Source: Solobacterium sp. UBA1761 (GTDB lineage: Bacteria; Bacillota_I; Bacilli_A; Erysipelotrichales; Erysipelotrichaceae). From it: 34,564 nt of DNA. How positions within the stretch are numbered: the first letter of the stretch is position 1; every line of letters starts with the position of its first letter. The DNA lies in assembly GCA_002315565.1 (NCBI GenBank), contig DCHD01000030.1, positions 426 through 34,989 of the forward strand, given 5' to 3'. The notes under the pieces were generated by a model, which was given only the letters and a program-made list of their open reading frames with translations, searched no databases and had not been told where the DNA came from. Of this stretch, positions 14,351 to 23,035 are shown one piece after another. The translations under genes were made by a program, and so were the position numbers.

Positions 14351-15430
14351 TTTGATTGATATTCTGTTGGTGAATCCTTCAACAACAGAAGGGCCATATG
14401 ATACTTCTGTTGCTCTTCTTTGAATGATTGGCCAGGATATGAAGTATGTTGGATTATCTGGATCGAATTCTTCACCGGTAAAACTGATCTCTCCTTCAAT
14501 AACAGATTCTTTATTATTGTATTCAAAAGAGCAGAACAGCCTGTTTTCTTCGTTTGGCTGGATTATAACCATCTGGGAGAGTTCTTCCATAATTGATAAA
14601 AGACGGGCAACATAAGAATGAGGTATACCGTTGCGGTAGGCAAATTCTCTGATGGTAGTCTGCATTCCGATAAAATCGAAACTCTTTGACTCGATGTTGA
14701 TGTCAAGAACTCTTAATGCCTTGATGAATCTTCTTGTTTCGTCCTGTTTTGGATTTTCAAAGATTTCTTCAGGTGTTCCTTCTTCAAATACAACACCCTT
14801 ATTGATGAAACAGATACGGTTACAGATGGATTTTACGAATTCCATTTCATGGGAAACAATGACGATGGTGTGTCCTTTATCCTTCATCATACGGATAACG
14901 GCTTCAACTTCGCCTCTCATTGTCTGATCGAGTGCACTTGTTGGTTCATCCATCAGAATTACAGATGGTTTCATGGCCAATGTTCTGGCTATGGCTACTC
15001 GCTGCTTCTGTCCGCCGGAAAGAGCTTTTGGATAGAAATATGCTTTATCGCTGAGACCTACCATTCTCAATAAAGACATGGCTTCGTCATAAGCGGTATT
15101 TGGCTCTGCTTTCTGCAGATGAATCATTCCTGACATAACGTTTTCAATTGCTGAAAGGTGAGAGAACAGGTTGTAATCCTGGAATACCATTCCTACTTTT
15201 TTATGCACATCATCGATATCGACATCTTTGGCGGTTATTTCGTTACCGTCAAGATAAATTTCACCTGAATCAGGTTTTTCCAGCATCATCATGCAACGTA
15301 AAAGAATTGATTTACCGGTTCCTGATGGTCCGATGATTCCAACTACTTCGCCATCGTTGATAGTCATATCAAGATGGTTAAAGATTGTTTCGTTACCGAA
15401 TTTCTTTACTAATCCCTTGACTTCTATCAT
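14339..15430 (-). CDS. Amino-acid-type ABC transporter ATPase with extra C-terminal domain
   Basis: This 363-residue protein has a polar amino acid uptake (GlnQ-like) ATPase in residues 1-240: Walker A GPSGTGKS (34-41), Q-loop Q84, signature LSGGQKQR (137-144), Walker B ILMDEP with E162, and H-loop H194. Usual family members end near residue 245. Here residues 241-363 form an additional domain whose helix REFAYRNGIPHSYVARLLS followed by IMEELSQMV resembles the first helix of anti-sigma/GHKL-type ATPase folds, although that match is only by eye. The gene starts at the stop codon of the permease gene (one-base overlap). It energises import at the inner membrane face; the substrate is unknown. 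Confidence 0.88.
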   Translation of the reverse strand: MIEVKGLVKKFGNETIFNHLDMTINDGEVVGIIGPSGTGKSILLRCMMMLEKPDSGEIYLDGNEITAKDVDIDDVHKKVGMVFQDYNLFSHLSAIENVMSGMIHLQKAEPNTAYDEAMSLLRMVGLSDKAYFYPKALSGGQKQRVAIARTLAMKPSVILMDEPTSALDQTMRGEVEAVIRMMKDKGHTIVIVSHEMEFVKSICNRICFINKGVVFEEGTPEEIFENPKQDETRRFIKALRVLDINIESKSFDFIGMQTTIREFAYRNGIPHSYVARLLSIMEELSQMVIIQPNEENRLFCSFEYNNKESVIEGEISFTGEEFDPDNPTYFISWPIIQRRATEVSYGPSVVEGFTNRISIKIKE

Positions 15431-16209
15431 CAGATTTTACCTCTCAGGATTCTTTTCTTTATTTCTTCTGGACTCTTTTCTTTGGCAAAAGAAAGATTGC
15501 TTCCGATTCTTTCGATAATTCTTGAAAAGCCCCAGGCTAAAAATGCATAGACAATTACGCTTAAGATAGCTGTTATTATTGTTTCACCGGTTTCTTCAGT
15601 TACCATATCTGCCATATGCTGGAAGTCATATACCGACAGCATACCGATAAGTGCCGAATCTTTTACTGTATCTTTAATTGCTTCTTTGGTGAAGTAGACA
15701 ATTCCCGGAATATGTTGAGGAATAAATAGTCTGATCAGCGCATTGAATCTTGAGTAACCCATTGAAGTTGCTACATCAATTTCTTTTGGTTCGACATTTA
15801 AAATCTCTTCGTAGACTATTTTGGCAAATCGTACACCGAAGAGTGTTCCTAAAGCAAACACTGCAACTGTAATACTGGAAATATCACTCACTGCTACAAA
15901 TATATAGAGACACAGATAAAACCAGACATTTACTGGAGTAAGAGTAATGAATCTGATCAGGAAGTTGAACACGGCAACTCCGACCCTGTTTCTGGAGTAA
16001 TACCAGGCATAAAGAAGAACACCGAATATAAGGGCAACTATCGTTGAAAGAATCATTACTTCAACCGTTGTAAGAAGGCCCTTAAGAAAAAGCAGATAAT
16101 ATTCATTACCGATTATTGTTGAATAGATACGGGTATTGATTTCACTTGCTTCACATCCTGTAAGTAACAGCAGCATTACTGCTGTTACAGTCATTTTTCT
16201 TATCTTCAT
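15430..16209 (-). CDS. Amino-acid-type ABC transporter permease with N-terminal lipobox
   Basis: This 259-residue inner-membrane protein matches the His/Glu/Gln/Arg permease family. It has about five helices and the EAA-type cytoplasmic loop ATSMGYSRFNALIRLFIPQH that contacts the ATPase. Unusually, it begins with a lipoprotein signal (MKIRKMTVTAVMLLLLTGC, lipobox C19), which is normal for a substrate-binding protein and not for a permease. After a short linker the first permease helix follows (KGLLTTVEVMILS). No binding-protein gene is in the operon, so either the binding-protein body was deleted in frame or the permease is truly lipid-anchored. A perfect TATAAT lies seven bases before the start codon. 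Confidence 0.83.
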   Translation of the reverse strand: MKIRKMTVTAVMLLLLTGCEASEINTRIYSTIIGNEYYLLFLKGLLTTVEVMILSTIVALIFGVLLYAWYYSRNRVGVAVFNFLIRFITLTPVNVWFYLCLYIFVAVSDISSITVAVFALGTLFGVRFAKIVYEEILNVEPKEIDVATSMGYSRFNALIRLFIPQHIPGIVYFTKEAIKDTVKDSALIGMLSVYDFQHMADMVTEETGETIITAILSVIVYAFLAWGFSRIIERIGSNLSFAKEKSPEEIKKRILRGKI

Positions 16210-16216
16210 CCTATTT

Positions 16217-16222
16217 ATTATA
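16217..16222 (-). promoter_or_regulatory. -10 element of the ABC transporter operon
   Basis: TATAAT on the minus strand ends seven bases before the ATG at 16209. The spacer AAATAGG has at most a partial ribosome site too close to the start. The transcript is probably leaderless or nearly so. Confidence 0.55.
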
Positions 16223-16264
16223 ACTTATAAATATTATCATCTATCTATAGCTGTGCTGTTCGTA

Positions 16265-16294
16265 TTGAAAAAAGTAGGTAAGAATTAGTAAAAT
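16265..16294 (+). promoter_or_regulatory. Promoter of the standalone MBL-CHASE2 cyclase operon
   Basis: TTGAAA (16265-16270) and TAAAAT (16289-16294) are 18 bases apart. The expected start is about 16301, four bases before the ATG at 16305. AAAGGT abuts the start codon and is too close to act as a usual ribosome site. Confidence 0.5.
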
Positions 16295-16304
16295 ATATAA
16301 AGGT

Positions 16305-17084
16305 ATGTCTATTCAGTTATATATTTGTGGTGCCAGAGGCACTTATCCCGCTTTTGGCAACAACTTTAAAGAATACGGAAAAGATACGAGCTGTTACGTA
16401 ATCAAAGAGAATGATTATGCGATTGTTCTTGATTGCGGCAGTGGGTTTTATAACGCCAGAGAAATATTGAAAGACTGCACAAAAGTAGATGTGCTCCTTT
16501 CTCATGTTCATTATGACCATGTAATCGGTTTTTATGAGAATTTCGATATTACAACTCAGGAAAAGTTTACATACTATGGAGAATTTATGGAGTGGGAACA
16601 ACTGGAAAACCGCTACAAGGCTATATTCCCACTTAGAGAATATCTGAACGAAAATATTGTTTCAGTTTCAATGAATGAAGAAGTTGACCTTAACGATGAC
16701 TACAAGGTTATTTTTACCCGTGCAAATCATCCTGATAATTCTTCAATGATCAAGATTATCAAGAACGGCTATACCATCTGCTATACAGGTGACAATGAAT
16801 ATGATCATTCAAAACGTGTTGTTGACTGGGCAAGAGGTGCTGATGTCATGCTGTTTGAAGGAACATATTCAAGAGAAGAATCCAATTCCTTAAAAGGAAG
16901 AGGACATTCCTGCTGGGAAGATGGAATTGAAGTTGCCAGAAAAGCTGGTGTCAAGGTTCTATTTATCATCCATCATGATTTGTACCATACTGATAAATTC
17001 CTGGCCAATGAAGAAAAGAAGGCCAGAAAACTTTCCGATACAGTTTATTTCGCAAGACAGGGGCAGGTATGGACACTTCGTTAA
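16305..17084 (+). CDS. Standalone MBL-fold metallohydrolase
   Basis: This 259-residue cytosolic protein aligns end to end with the N-terminal MBL domain of the cyclase fusion at 6051: YICGARGTYP against YCCGSRGSRS, DCGSGFYNA against DCGTGFYAA, and HVHYDH against HMHYDH. The metal ligands are complete: H67, H69, D71, H72, H142, D163 (YTGDNE) and H223/H224. The GRGHSCWEDG and IIHHDLYHTD stretches are typical of the PhnP/ribonuclease-Z-like MBL subgroup. Its last 16 bases overlap the start of the CHASE2-cyclase gene, so the two are made together. It could be a cyclic-nucleotide phosphodiesterase that opposes the cyclase, which is inference from context. Confidence 0.85.
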   Translation: MSIQLYICGARGTYPAFGNNFKEYGKDTSCYVIKENDYAIVLDCGSGFYNAREILKDCTKVDVLLSHVHYDHVIGFYENFDITTQEKFTYYGEFMEWEQLENRYKAIFPLREYLNENIVSVSMNEEVDLNDDYKVIFTRANHPDNSSMIKIIKNGYTICYTGDNEYDHSKRVVDWARGADVMLFEGTYSREESNSLKGRGHSCWEDGIEVARKAGVKVLFIIHHDLYHTDKFLANEEKKARKLSDTVYFARQGQVWTLR

Positions 17085-20000
17085 AAAGACTCAGAAGATT
17101 TGTTGAAAAACATAAGAGAATTATCGTCCAGATTTTAAGAACAACGCTGGTATTTTTATACGCTGCAGTTTTTGTTATTGCCGGATATCATCTGTACTAT
17201 TCTCTGTCTTTTACAAATCTTGAAGATTTCTATTATCAGAGTGGTGAAGAAAGAAGCGAAGCAATTCACGTAATCGGTATTACTGATGACGATATAGCAA
17301 AACTTGGAAGAACATCCAGTGAAATTGCTGCTGATGTTGTTGAATATCTGAATTCCAATGCAGAGAACAAGCCTGCCAGCATCGGTCTTGATGTTTCTAT
17401 TGCCGGACTTAACGAGGAAAGCAAGGGAAAACTTATAAATGCCAGTAAGGCTGGCGGCAACGTTGTAGTAACTGCAAGACTTTCTGTTGATGAGTCACTG
17501 ATGCTTGACTCTTTTGAAAGAGATGCCGAAGTTATTCAGGCCAACAATCAGATTACTCCTGGCGATGAGCTTCTGACAGTAACAACTCTTTCGCACAATC
17601 TGAAAGTATCTGATAAAAGCGGTGTTATCCGCCATGCGGTATTTGAGGTAAAGGGTCCGACTGGTTTGAGTATTGAGTCACTTCCATATGTCTGCTATAA
17701 GATGTACTGTAAAGCCAACAATCTTGAAGCAAGTGAACCAAAAACATCTAAAGGCAATACGGCAATCATTAAGTTCTCTGACAATGAAAACGGTGGAGTA
17801 GACTATTCTGCAAGTGATCTTCTGCAAGGAAAAATAGATAGTTCACATCTTAAAAATTCAATTGTCCTTGTTGGTTATAATTCAACAAGTCTGGATCCAG
17901 GCTATGTTACTGCTATTGACTACACAACGAAACGTCATACTGTTGCGATTGATGCTGACATCATCAGCAATCTGATTCATGGCGATCTTGATACAGTTAT
18001 TGATTACAGAATTCAGCTGCACATTCTTATTGTGATGATTCTGGTTGTAGCGTTCTTCTCGCTCAAGGCAAGTGCGCTTGCTGTTATGGCGTTAGATACA
18101 GTGTATGCGCTGCTTCTGTTTGTGTTCTCGCTGTTATTTTATGGTATCGGTTATCAGGCGTTTATTGTTCCACATATTTTTAATATAATTATCACTTCAC
18201 TGCTGTTTGGACTGATAGGTTTCAGAATCAGAGCAAAGCAGGAATCAACAAAACTGAAGAGTTATCTCTCTCAGTATGTCGATATCAAGGTTGTAAACAA
18301 TATTATCGATAAAAAGAACACCGATCTGGGAATCGGTATCTATAAAGGTGAAAAAGTTAAGACAGACAAGGTTGCTGTTCTTTTTGCCGACATCAGAGGT
18401 TTTACAAAGATTTCCGAAAACATGGAAGCCAACAAACTGGTCGGCATGCTTAACGACTATCTTTCAATGATGGCAGAATGTGTTGCCAAGTATGGTGGTA
18501 CCCTTGATAAGTTTATCGGTGACTGTGCTATGGCATACTGGGGATCACCAGTTGAAGATAAGGATGCTGTTTACCATGCGTGTCTTGCTGCAAGTGAAAT
18601 GCAAAGACGTGCAGAAACAATTCTTGGTAAGATGGATGAATATAAGGATCTTGGCATTCAGATTGGTATCGGTATCAATTATGGCGATGCTGTTGTTGGA
18701 AATATCGGATCAAATGACCGAAAGACATTTACAGTTGTCGGCGATACGGTAAATATTGCTTCACGTATTGAAGAACTTGTTCCGGCAGGTAAAATTTATA
18801 TCTCCGAAAATGCGGCTGAACAGCTTTCTGGAAAGTCAGAAGTTGTTCTCAATAAACTTCAGGACAATGTCGTTTTAAGAGGAAAGATGCATGCTTTGGA
18901 AATTTTTGAACTGGTAAGTATCTCAGTACAGGAAATTACCAGAGGTGAAGAAGAAGACTATGGTCTTAAAGGAAATACTTATTTAGCTGCAATTGTAAAC
19001 TTTGTTGTATTCCTTATCCAGATTTACTTCTCGTTTACCTATATCAGAAATATGGGTATCAGATACATTGCCCATTTCAATGTCAATCTGTCAATCATCT
19101 CAACGGTTATAATGGCTGCAATGATTATTGCTGATATTAACGCAACTTCTTCAAAGAAGAAAGAGTATCGATCAAAGTGGCTTGATATTCTGTTCCTGAC
19201 AGTACTTGCTGCCAACATCAAATCATTTATTGCCTTCATAACAAGAGGCATTCCGGCATTTGGAATTGCTGCTTTGACTGGTGAGTCATGGGCTGGAGGC
19301 ATCATTATTTCCGTAATATGTCCGATTCTGGTATGTGTTTCATTCTTCTTGCTGGAATATCAGGTTACATATAAGTTCAAGGATATATTGCTTGCTGAAC
19401 TGCCACTTGCTTTGACTTTGATTTTATCTACAATACTGGCTGCAAGAATTGGTCTTGATAAAACAAATCCGGCTCTGTTTAATATTTATTACCAGTTCCC
19501 ATGGAATGTTATTTCAATTGCACTTGAGATTCTTGGTGTATATTTGCTGTCGGTAATAAACAGGAAACTAAAGCTTCAGGAAAGACTCGAACAGTCAAGA
19601 AAGAATGGTGAGGTTCTTTCTGTATATAGAGAAACACTCTATGAAAAGGTATTCGGAAATGATGTAATAAGACGAATCATTTTCATGATTATGAACGCCT
19701 TTATTGCGGTTGTATCGGCAAGGGCTGTTGTTAATCAGTATTTTGCCGGTGGCATTGAAATATATTCGAATCCATCTCTGGTATGTATACTGGTATTTGT
19801 TTGTTCAAGTATTCAGACTCTGGCGATTATTCTTGTTCTGATTGCCGGAAGAAGATTCAAGATTCCTGTATGGTATAACTATCTGAGTTTCATAAAGACA
19901 CTTGGCTGTCTGATTAATTTTTCAACCGTTATTGTACTTGCGATTACAGAGAACAACTTCTTAACACTCTTTGATGTCCACTGGGGTGCTGACTGGACAG

Positions 20001-21031
20001 TTATTCTTTTGTCACCATTCCTGTCTTTCTTTATGATGATTGTTGAAAAACACGAGTTTAACTTCTATGCCTGTGTATTACTTGCGTTGCCATTTATTGC
20101 AATGATCTGGCTTTCTAGAAGTGCTATTACCTATACAGGACTTGAAGAACAGTATGCTGAGGAAATTGCGAACTTCTATGCGCCTAAGAAACTGGTATTC
20201 ATGATTGTTTCTGAGTTCCTGTTAAGCTGGCTGACATATTTTGTGAATACAATTTCCATCCGTATTGGACGTATCTCTTCAAGAGAAAAAGAAGACTTTG
20301 TGCTGTATGCATGCGGAACAAGAAAAGGTATCTGTGGCAGAGTACAGGAAAACAGTGAATTCGGTATGTATTCTGACTGCTATGTCTTAAAGGACAATAA
20401 ATACGCAATTATCATCGGCTGTGGTTCAGGACTTATCAAGGCCGCAGAAATCGTCAAGGATTGTGAACAGATTGATGTTCTTCTGGCAAATGAGAGATTT
20501 GATGGTCTTTCCGGATTCCTGGCAGTTCCAAATATCAACAGATTGGCAAATGTCAGAATCTTCTCACCATTCAATTTCAATGGTTTCTCAGCTCATCCAT
20601 CATGGCCTGTGGACGTAGTAATCGGCACAAGATACACCGAAGAATGCGGAAAGAGATTCCGTCTGAACTCTACGTATTCTGCAGCCTTTATTGCCAACGA
20701 AGGTTCAGGTAGAAGCTTTGTCAAAGTATTCGGTGAAAAGAGCATCGGCACAAAAGGTGAAAGAGCAATTGTCTTCTCGCCTACAATTCCTGAAGATATC
20801 AAACTTATCAACGAACTCGTAGATGATACATACTCACTTGTCTACACTAATTCTGCTGACTGGAAGAGTGCCTGCTATCTGGCGATCGACTATAAGATTC
20901 CAAGACTGATGATTACCGGCTACAAGTATTCGTTAACTGATGATGAAATCAGGGAAATGGAATCAGAGGCGAAAAAGATTCTGCTTGATGTTGAATTCGT
21001 AAGAAAATCAAGAGACTACATTATTTACTAA
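17069..21031 (+). CDS. CHASE2 - class III adenylyl cyclase - polytopic membrane - degenerate MBL protein
   Basis: This 1320-residue membrane protein has a first helix at 22-43, an extracellular CHASE2-type sensor at about 48-308, three helices at 313-387, a class III cyclase at 432-614, about twelve more helices at 637-1060 and a C-terminal MBL-like domain at 1075-1320. The cyclase is complete: metal aspartates D441 and D485, adenine-specifying K481 with T555, and N562/R566, so it should make cAMP (class IIIb pattern). In the MBL domain the HxHxDH site is replaced by NxRxDG (N1141, R1143, D1145, G1146), the third His is E1211, and the HH pair is GY, so it is unlikely to bind metal. The start overlaps the intact MBL gene by 16 bases, with GGGGCAGG just upstream. 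Confidence 0.87.
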   Translation: MDTSLKRLRRFVEKHKRIIVQILRTTLVFLYAAVFVIAGYHLYYSLSFTNLEDFYYQSGEERSEAIHVIGITDDDIAKLGRTSSEIAADVVEYLNSNAENKPASIGLDVSIAGLNEESKGKLINASKAGGNVVVTARLSVDESLMLDSFERDAEVIQANNQITPGDELLTVTTLSHNLKVSDKSGVIRHAVFEVKGPTGLSIESLPYVCYKMYCKANNLEASEPKTSKGNTAIIKFSDNENGGVDYSASDLLQGKIDSSHLKNSIVLVGYNSTSLDPGYVTAIDYTTKRHTVAIDADIISNLIHGDLDTVIDYRIQLHILIVMILVVAFFSLKASALAVMALDTVYALLLFVFSLLFYGIGYQAFIVPHIFNIIITSLLFGLIGFRIRAKQESTKLKSYLSQYVDIKVVNNIIDKKNTDLGIGIYKGEKVKTDKVAVLFADIRGFTKISENMEANKLVGMLNDYLSMMAECVAKYGGTLDKFIGDCAMAYWGSPVEDKDAVYHACLAASEMQRRAETILGKMDEYKDLGIQIGIGINYGDAVVGNIGSNDRKTFTVVGDTVNIASRIEELVPAGKIYISENAAEQLSGKSEVVLNKLQDNVVLRGKMHALEIFELVSISVQEITRGEEEDYGLKGNTYLAAIVNFVVFLIQIYFSFTYIRNMGIRYIAHFNVNLSIISTVIMAAMIIADINATSSKKKEYRSKWLDILFLTVLAANIKSFIAFITRGIPAFGIAALTGESWAGGIIISVICPILVCVSFFLLEYQVTYKFKDILLAELPLALTLILSTILAARIGLDKTNPALFNIYYQFPWNVISIALEILGVYLLSVINRKLKLQERLEQSRKNGEVLSVYRETLYEKVFGNDVIRRIIFMIMNAFIAVVSARAVVNQYFAGGIEIYSNPSLVCILVFVCSSIQTLAIILVLIAGRRFKIPVWYNYLSFIKTLGCLINFSTVIVLAITENNFLTLFDVHWGADWTVILLSPFLSFFMMIVEKHEFNFYACVLLALPFIAMIWLSRSAITYTGLEEQYAEEIANFYAPKKLVFMIVSEFLLSWLTYFVNTISIRIGRISSREKEDFVLYACGTRKGICGRVQENSEFGMYSDCYVLKDNKYAIIIGCGSGLIKAAEIVKDCEQIDVLLANERFDGLSGFLAVPNINRLANVRIFSPFNFNGFSAHPSWPVDVVIGTRYTEECGKRFRLNSTYSAAFIANEGSGRSFVKVFGEKSIGTKGERAIVFSPTIPEDIKLINELVDDTYSLVYTNSADWKSACYLAIDYKIPRLMITGYKYSLTDDEIREMESEAKKILLDVEFVRKSRDYIIY

Positions 21032-21056
21032 AACGGCAAACAAAACTGCCGTTTTT
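21031..21056 (+). terminator. Terminator after the CHASE2-cyclase gene
   Basis: AAACGGCA (21031-21038) pairs with TGCCGTTT (21047-21054) around an eight-base loop and runs into T. It separates the signalling operon from the ligase gene. Confidence 0.85.
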
Positions 21057-21062
21057 TCATAG

Positions 21063-21068
21063 TATAAT
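21063..21068 (+). promoter_or_regulatory. -10 element of the ANL ligase gene
   Basis: TATAAT lies 25 bases before the ATG at 21094. The leader carries a full AGGAGG site. No clear -35 was found. Confidence 0.55.
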
Positions 21069-21093
21069 TAAATAACTAAAAGGAGGAATTCCT

Positions 21094-22923
21094 ATGAAGA
21101 ACAAAACTCTTGTAAATAATTATCCTTCTTTTGATTTGCCTTGGCTCAAACATTATAAACAAGGTTCATTAGAGGCAGTAAACAGAATCAATCCTGAAGA
21201 ATCACTGTTTGATTTTCTGGAAGATATTATAAAAAAACAGGGTAATACTTATCCAGCACTTGAATATTTTGGAAGAAAAATAAGTCGTCAGACTTTTTTG
21301 GATGAATCATATGCCTGGGCAAAAGTATTAAGAAATATGGGAGTAAAAGCAGGGGATGTCATCCCTGTATATACTTTGTGGGTACCAGAAGTATGCTACC
21401 TGTTAATGGCTATGAACATGATTGGAGCAACTCCGTATTTCCTTAAACTGCAGATAAGTGAAGAAGCACTGGAGGATGAAACAAGTGAATCTGATTTTGT
21501 CATTGTGCTTGATATTTTATGGGCCAATGTCGATGATGTATTCTCCAGAAGCAGATTCAAAAAAGTTATGTTTATTACCATCACTGATTCTCTTCCTTGG
21601 TATAAGAGAATGGTTATGGAATTCTTTGATAAAAAAAGAAGAAGTGAACTCGTCAACAACGAGAAGTATTTCTTTGCCAAAGATGCCAAGCGAAAATATG
21701 CAAAATATAATGGAGAAGTAAAAAATCCTGTTGCCTACAGATATAATGCTTTTATAAGTTCGTCTTCAGGTACAACCAGTTCCAATGTTGTAAAGGGAAT
21801 TATTGCTTCGGACAGAGCAGCTATTGCTCAGTGTATTATGGCAAAAACTGCAGAGGTAAATTATCTTGAAGGTAAAAGAGTGCTGGCTAATCTGCCTCCT
21901 ACTGCTGCTACCTCACTGATATGTCTGTTTATCTATCCGCTGGTTTTCAATCAGACGGTAATAGTTGATCCGCAGCTTTCTGAAGAAGGCTATTATGACA
22001 CGCTCATGAAACTGAAACCACAGGTCAGCATCATGACTGGATCGTTCTGGATGTCTGCGTTCAGAAAGGCCAATAAGGAACTGGAAAAAGGCAACAAGGT
22101 TGATCTTTCTTTCCTGGATATGCCGATAATGGGCGGTGAAGGTTCAACCAAGGAAGACCTTGAATGGATGAACAGTTTTCTTAAAAAATGCGGCAGTAAA
22201 GTTGATATGTTTTCAGGATACGGCATGTCAGAGATGTGTTCGGTATTCGCAGTAGATAAGCTTAATGAAAAATCAGATGAAGAATATGAAGTAAATACAG
22301 TCGGACTACCTTATCCAAATGTTGTCTGTGGCGTGTTCGATGACAATGGTGAAGAGTTGCCATATGGTGAAAGAGGCGAGCTCTGGGTTAAATCCGATGC
22401 AATAATGGTCGGATATTACGGTAAGGATGAACTTACAGAAAGAACTGTTGTCAATGGCTGGATGAAGACAGGAGATATCTTCAGGATTGATAAAGAAGGC
22501 TATATGTATTTCTATGGCCGTAAACAGGATTATGTAATGTTCAAAAAGGAAAAGATTTATCTTTTTGATATATCCAATGCTGTTCTTGAAAACAGATCAG
22601 TAAGATACGCGCTGGCTATCAAATTTGAACTTGCCGATGGCTCAGATGCTGTTGTCTGTCATATTGTGTTGAGAAATGACGAAGACAACAAGATTATTGT
22701 GTTGAAGGAACTTGAAGAAAAACTTAAGACTACACTTCCTGAGGGAATGAAAATTGATGGCTATAAGTTCCACCATGGTCATCTGGCTGCATCACCTACA
22801 ACAGCAAAGGTTGACCGCTATGCCTATTCAAAGGAACTTGACGGTTATGTCAGACCTGTAGGAGAAGTACTTGTTCCTGTATCTTACAAAAAGGTCGAAA
22901 ACGGAATCGTAAGAGTCATTTAA
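21094..22923 (+). CDS. ANL-superfamily AMP-forming ligase (acyl-CoA synthetase-like)
   Basis: This 609-residue cytosolic protein has the core motifs of adenylating enzymes: P-loop SSSSGTTSSNVVKG (222-235), GYGMSE (375-380), D461 in KTGD, GRKQDY (475-480) and the C-terminal catalytic K572 in TAKVDR. It should activate a carboxylate with ATP to form an acyl-adenylate and pass it to CoA or another thiol. Compared with standard acetyl- or long-chain-acyl-CoA synthetases the sequence is divergent, and I cannot name the substrate. It lacks a fused carrier domain, and no carrier gene is adjacent. The start has a strong AGGAGG site. A weak AT-rich hairpin separates it from the double-glycine peptide gene. 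Confidence 0.82.
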   Translation: MKNKTLVNNYPSFDLPWLKHYKQGSLEAVNRINPEESLFDFLEDIIKKQGNTYPALEYFGRKISRQTFLDESYAWAKVLRNMGVKAGDVIPVYTLWVPEVCYLLMAMNMIGATPYFLKLQISEEALEDETSESDFVIVLDILWANVDDVFSRSRFKKVMFITITDSLPWYKRMVMEFFDKKRRSELVNNEKYFFAKDAKRKYAKYNGEVKNPVAYRYNAFISSSSGTTSSNVVKGIIASDRAAIAQCIMAKTAEVNYLEGKRVLANLPPTAATSLICLFIYPLVFNQTVIVDPQLSEEGYYDTLMKLKPQVSIMTGSFWMSAFRKANKELEKGNKVDLSFLDMPIMGGEGSTKEDLEWMNSFLKKCGSKVDMFSGYGMSEMCSVFAVDKLNEKSDEEYEVNTVGLPYPNVVCGVFDDNGEELPYGERGELWVKSDAIMVGYYGKDELTERTVVNGWMKTGDIFRIDKEGYMYFYGRKQDYVMFKKEKIYLFDISNAVLENRSVRYALAIKFELADGSDAVVCHIVLRNDEDNKIIVLKELEEKLKTTLPEGMKIDGYKFHHGHLAASPTTAKVDRYAYSKELDGYVRPVGEVLVPVSYKKVENGIVRVI

Positions 22924-22942
22924 TGAAAGAAATTTCATTTTA
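22922..22942 (+). terminator. Weak hairpin after the ANL ligase
   Basis: AATGAAA (22922-22928) pairs with TTTCATT (22933-22939), followed by a short T-rich run. The stem is entirely weak, so read-through into the peptide gene is possible. Confidence 0.45.
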
Positions 22943-23035
22943 TTGTAAATATTTACTTTTTTCCTGTTAAAGCCATGTGGCTTAAAGGGTATAGATGATA
23001 TAATTTTCATGTATTTATATTAAAAAAGTAAGTAT

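Noticed and set aside
22974..22987. Hairpin AAGCCA-TG-TGGCTT upstream of the repeat peptide as a terminator or operator
   Set aside because: It is followed by AAAGGG and not a T-run, and the loop is only two bases; no second copy was seen, so no role is supported.
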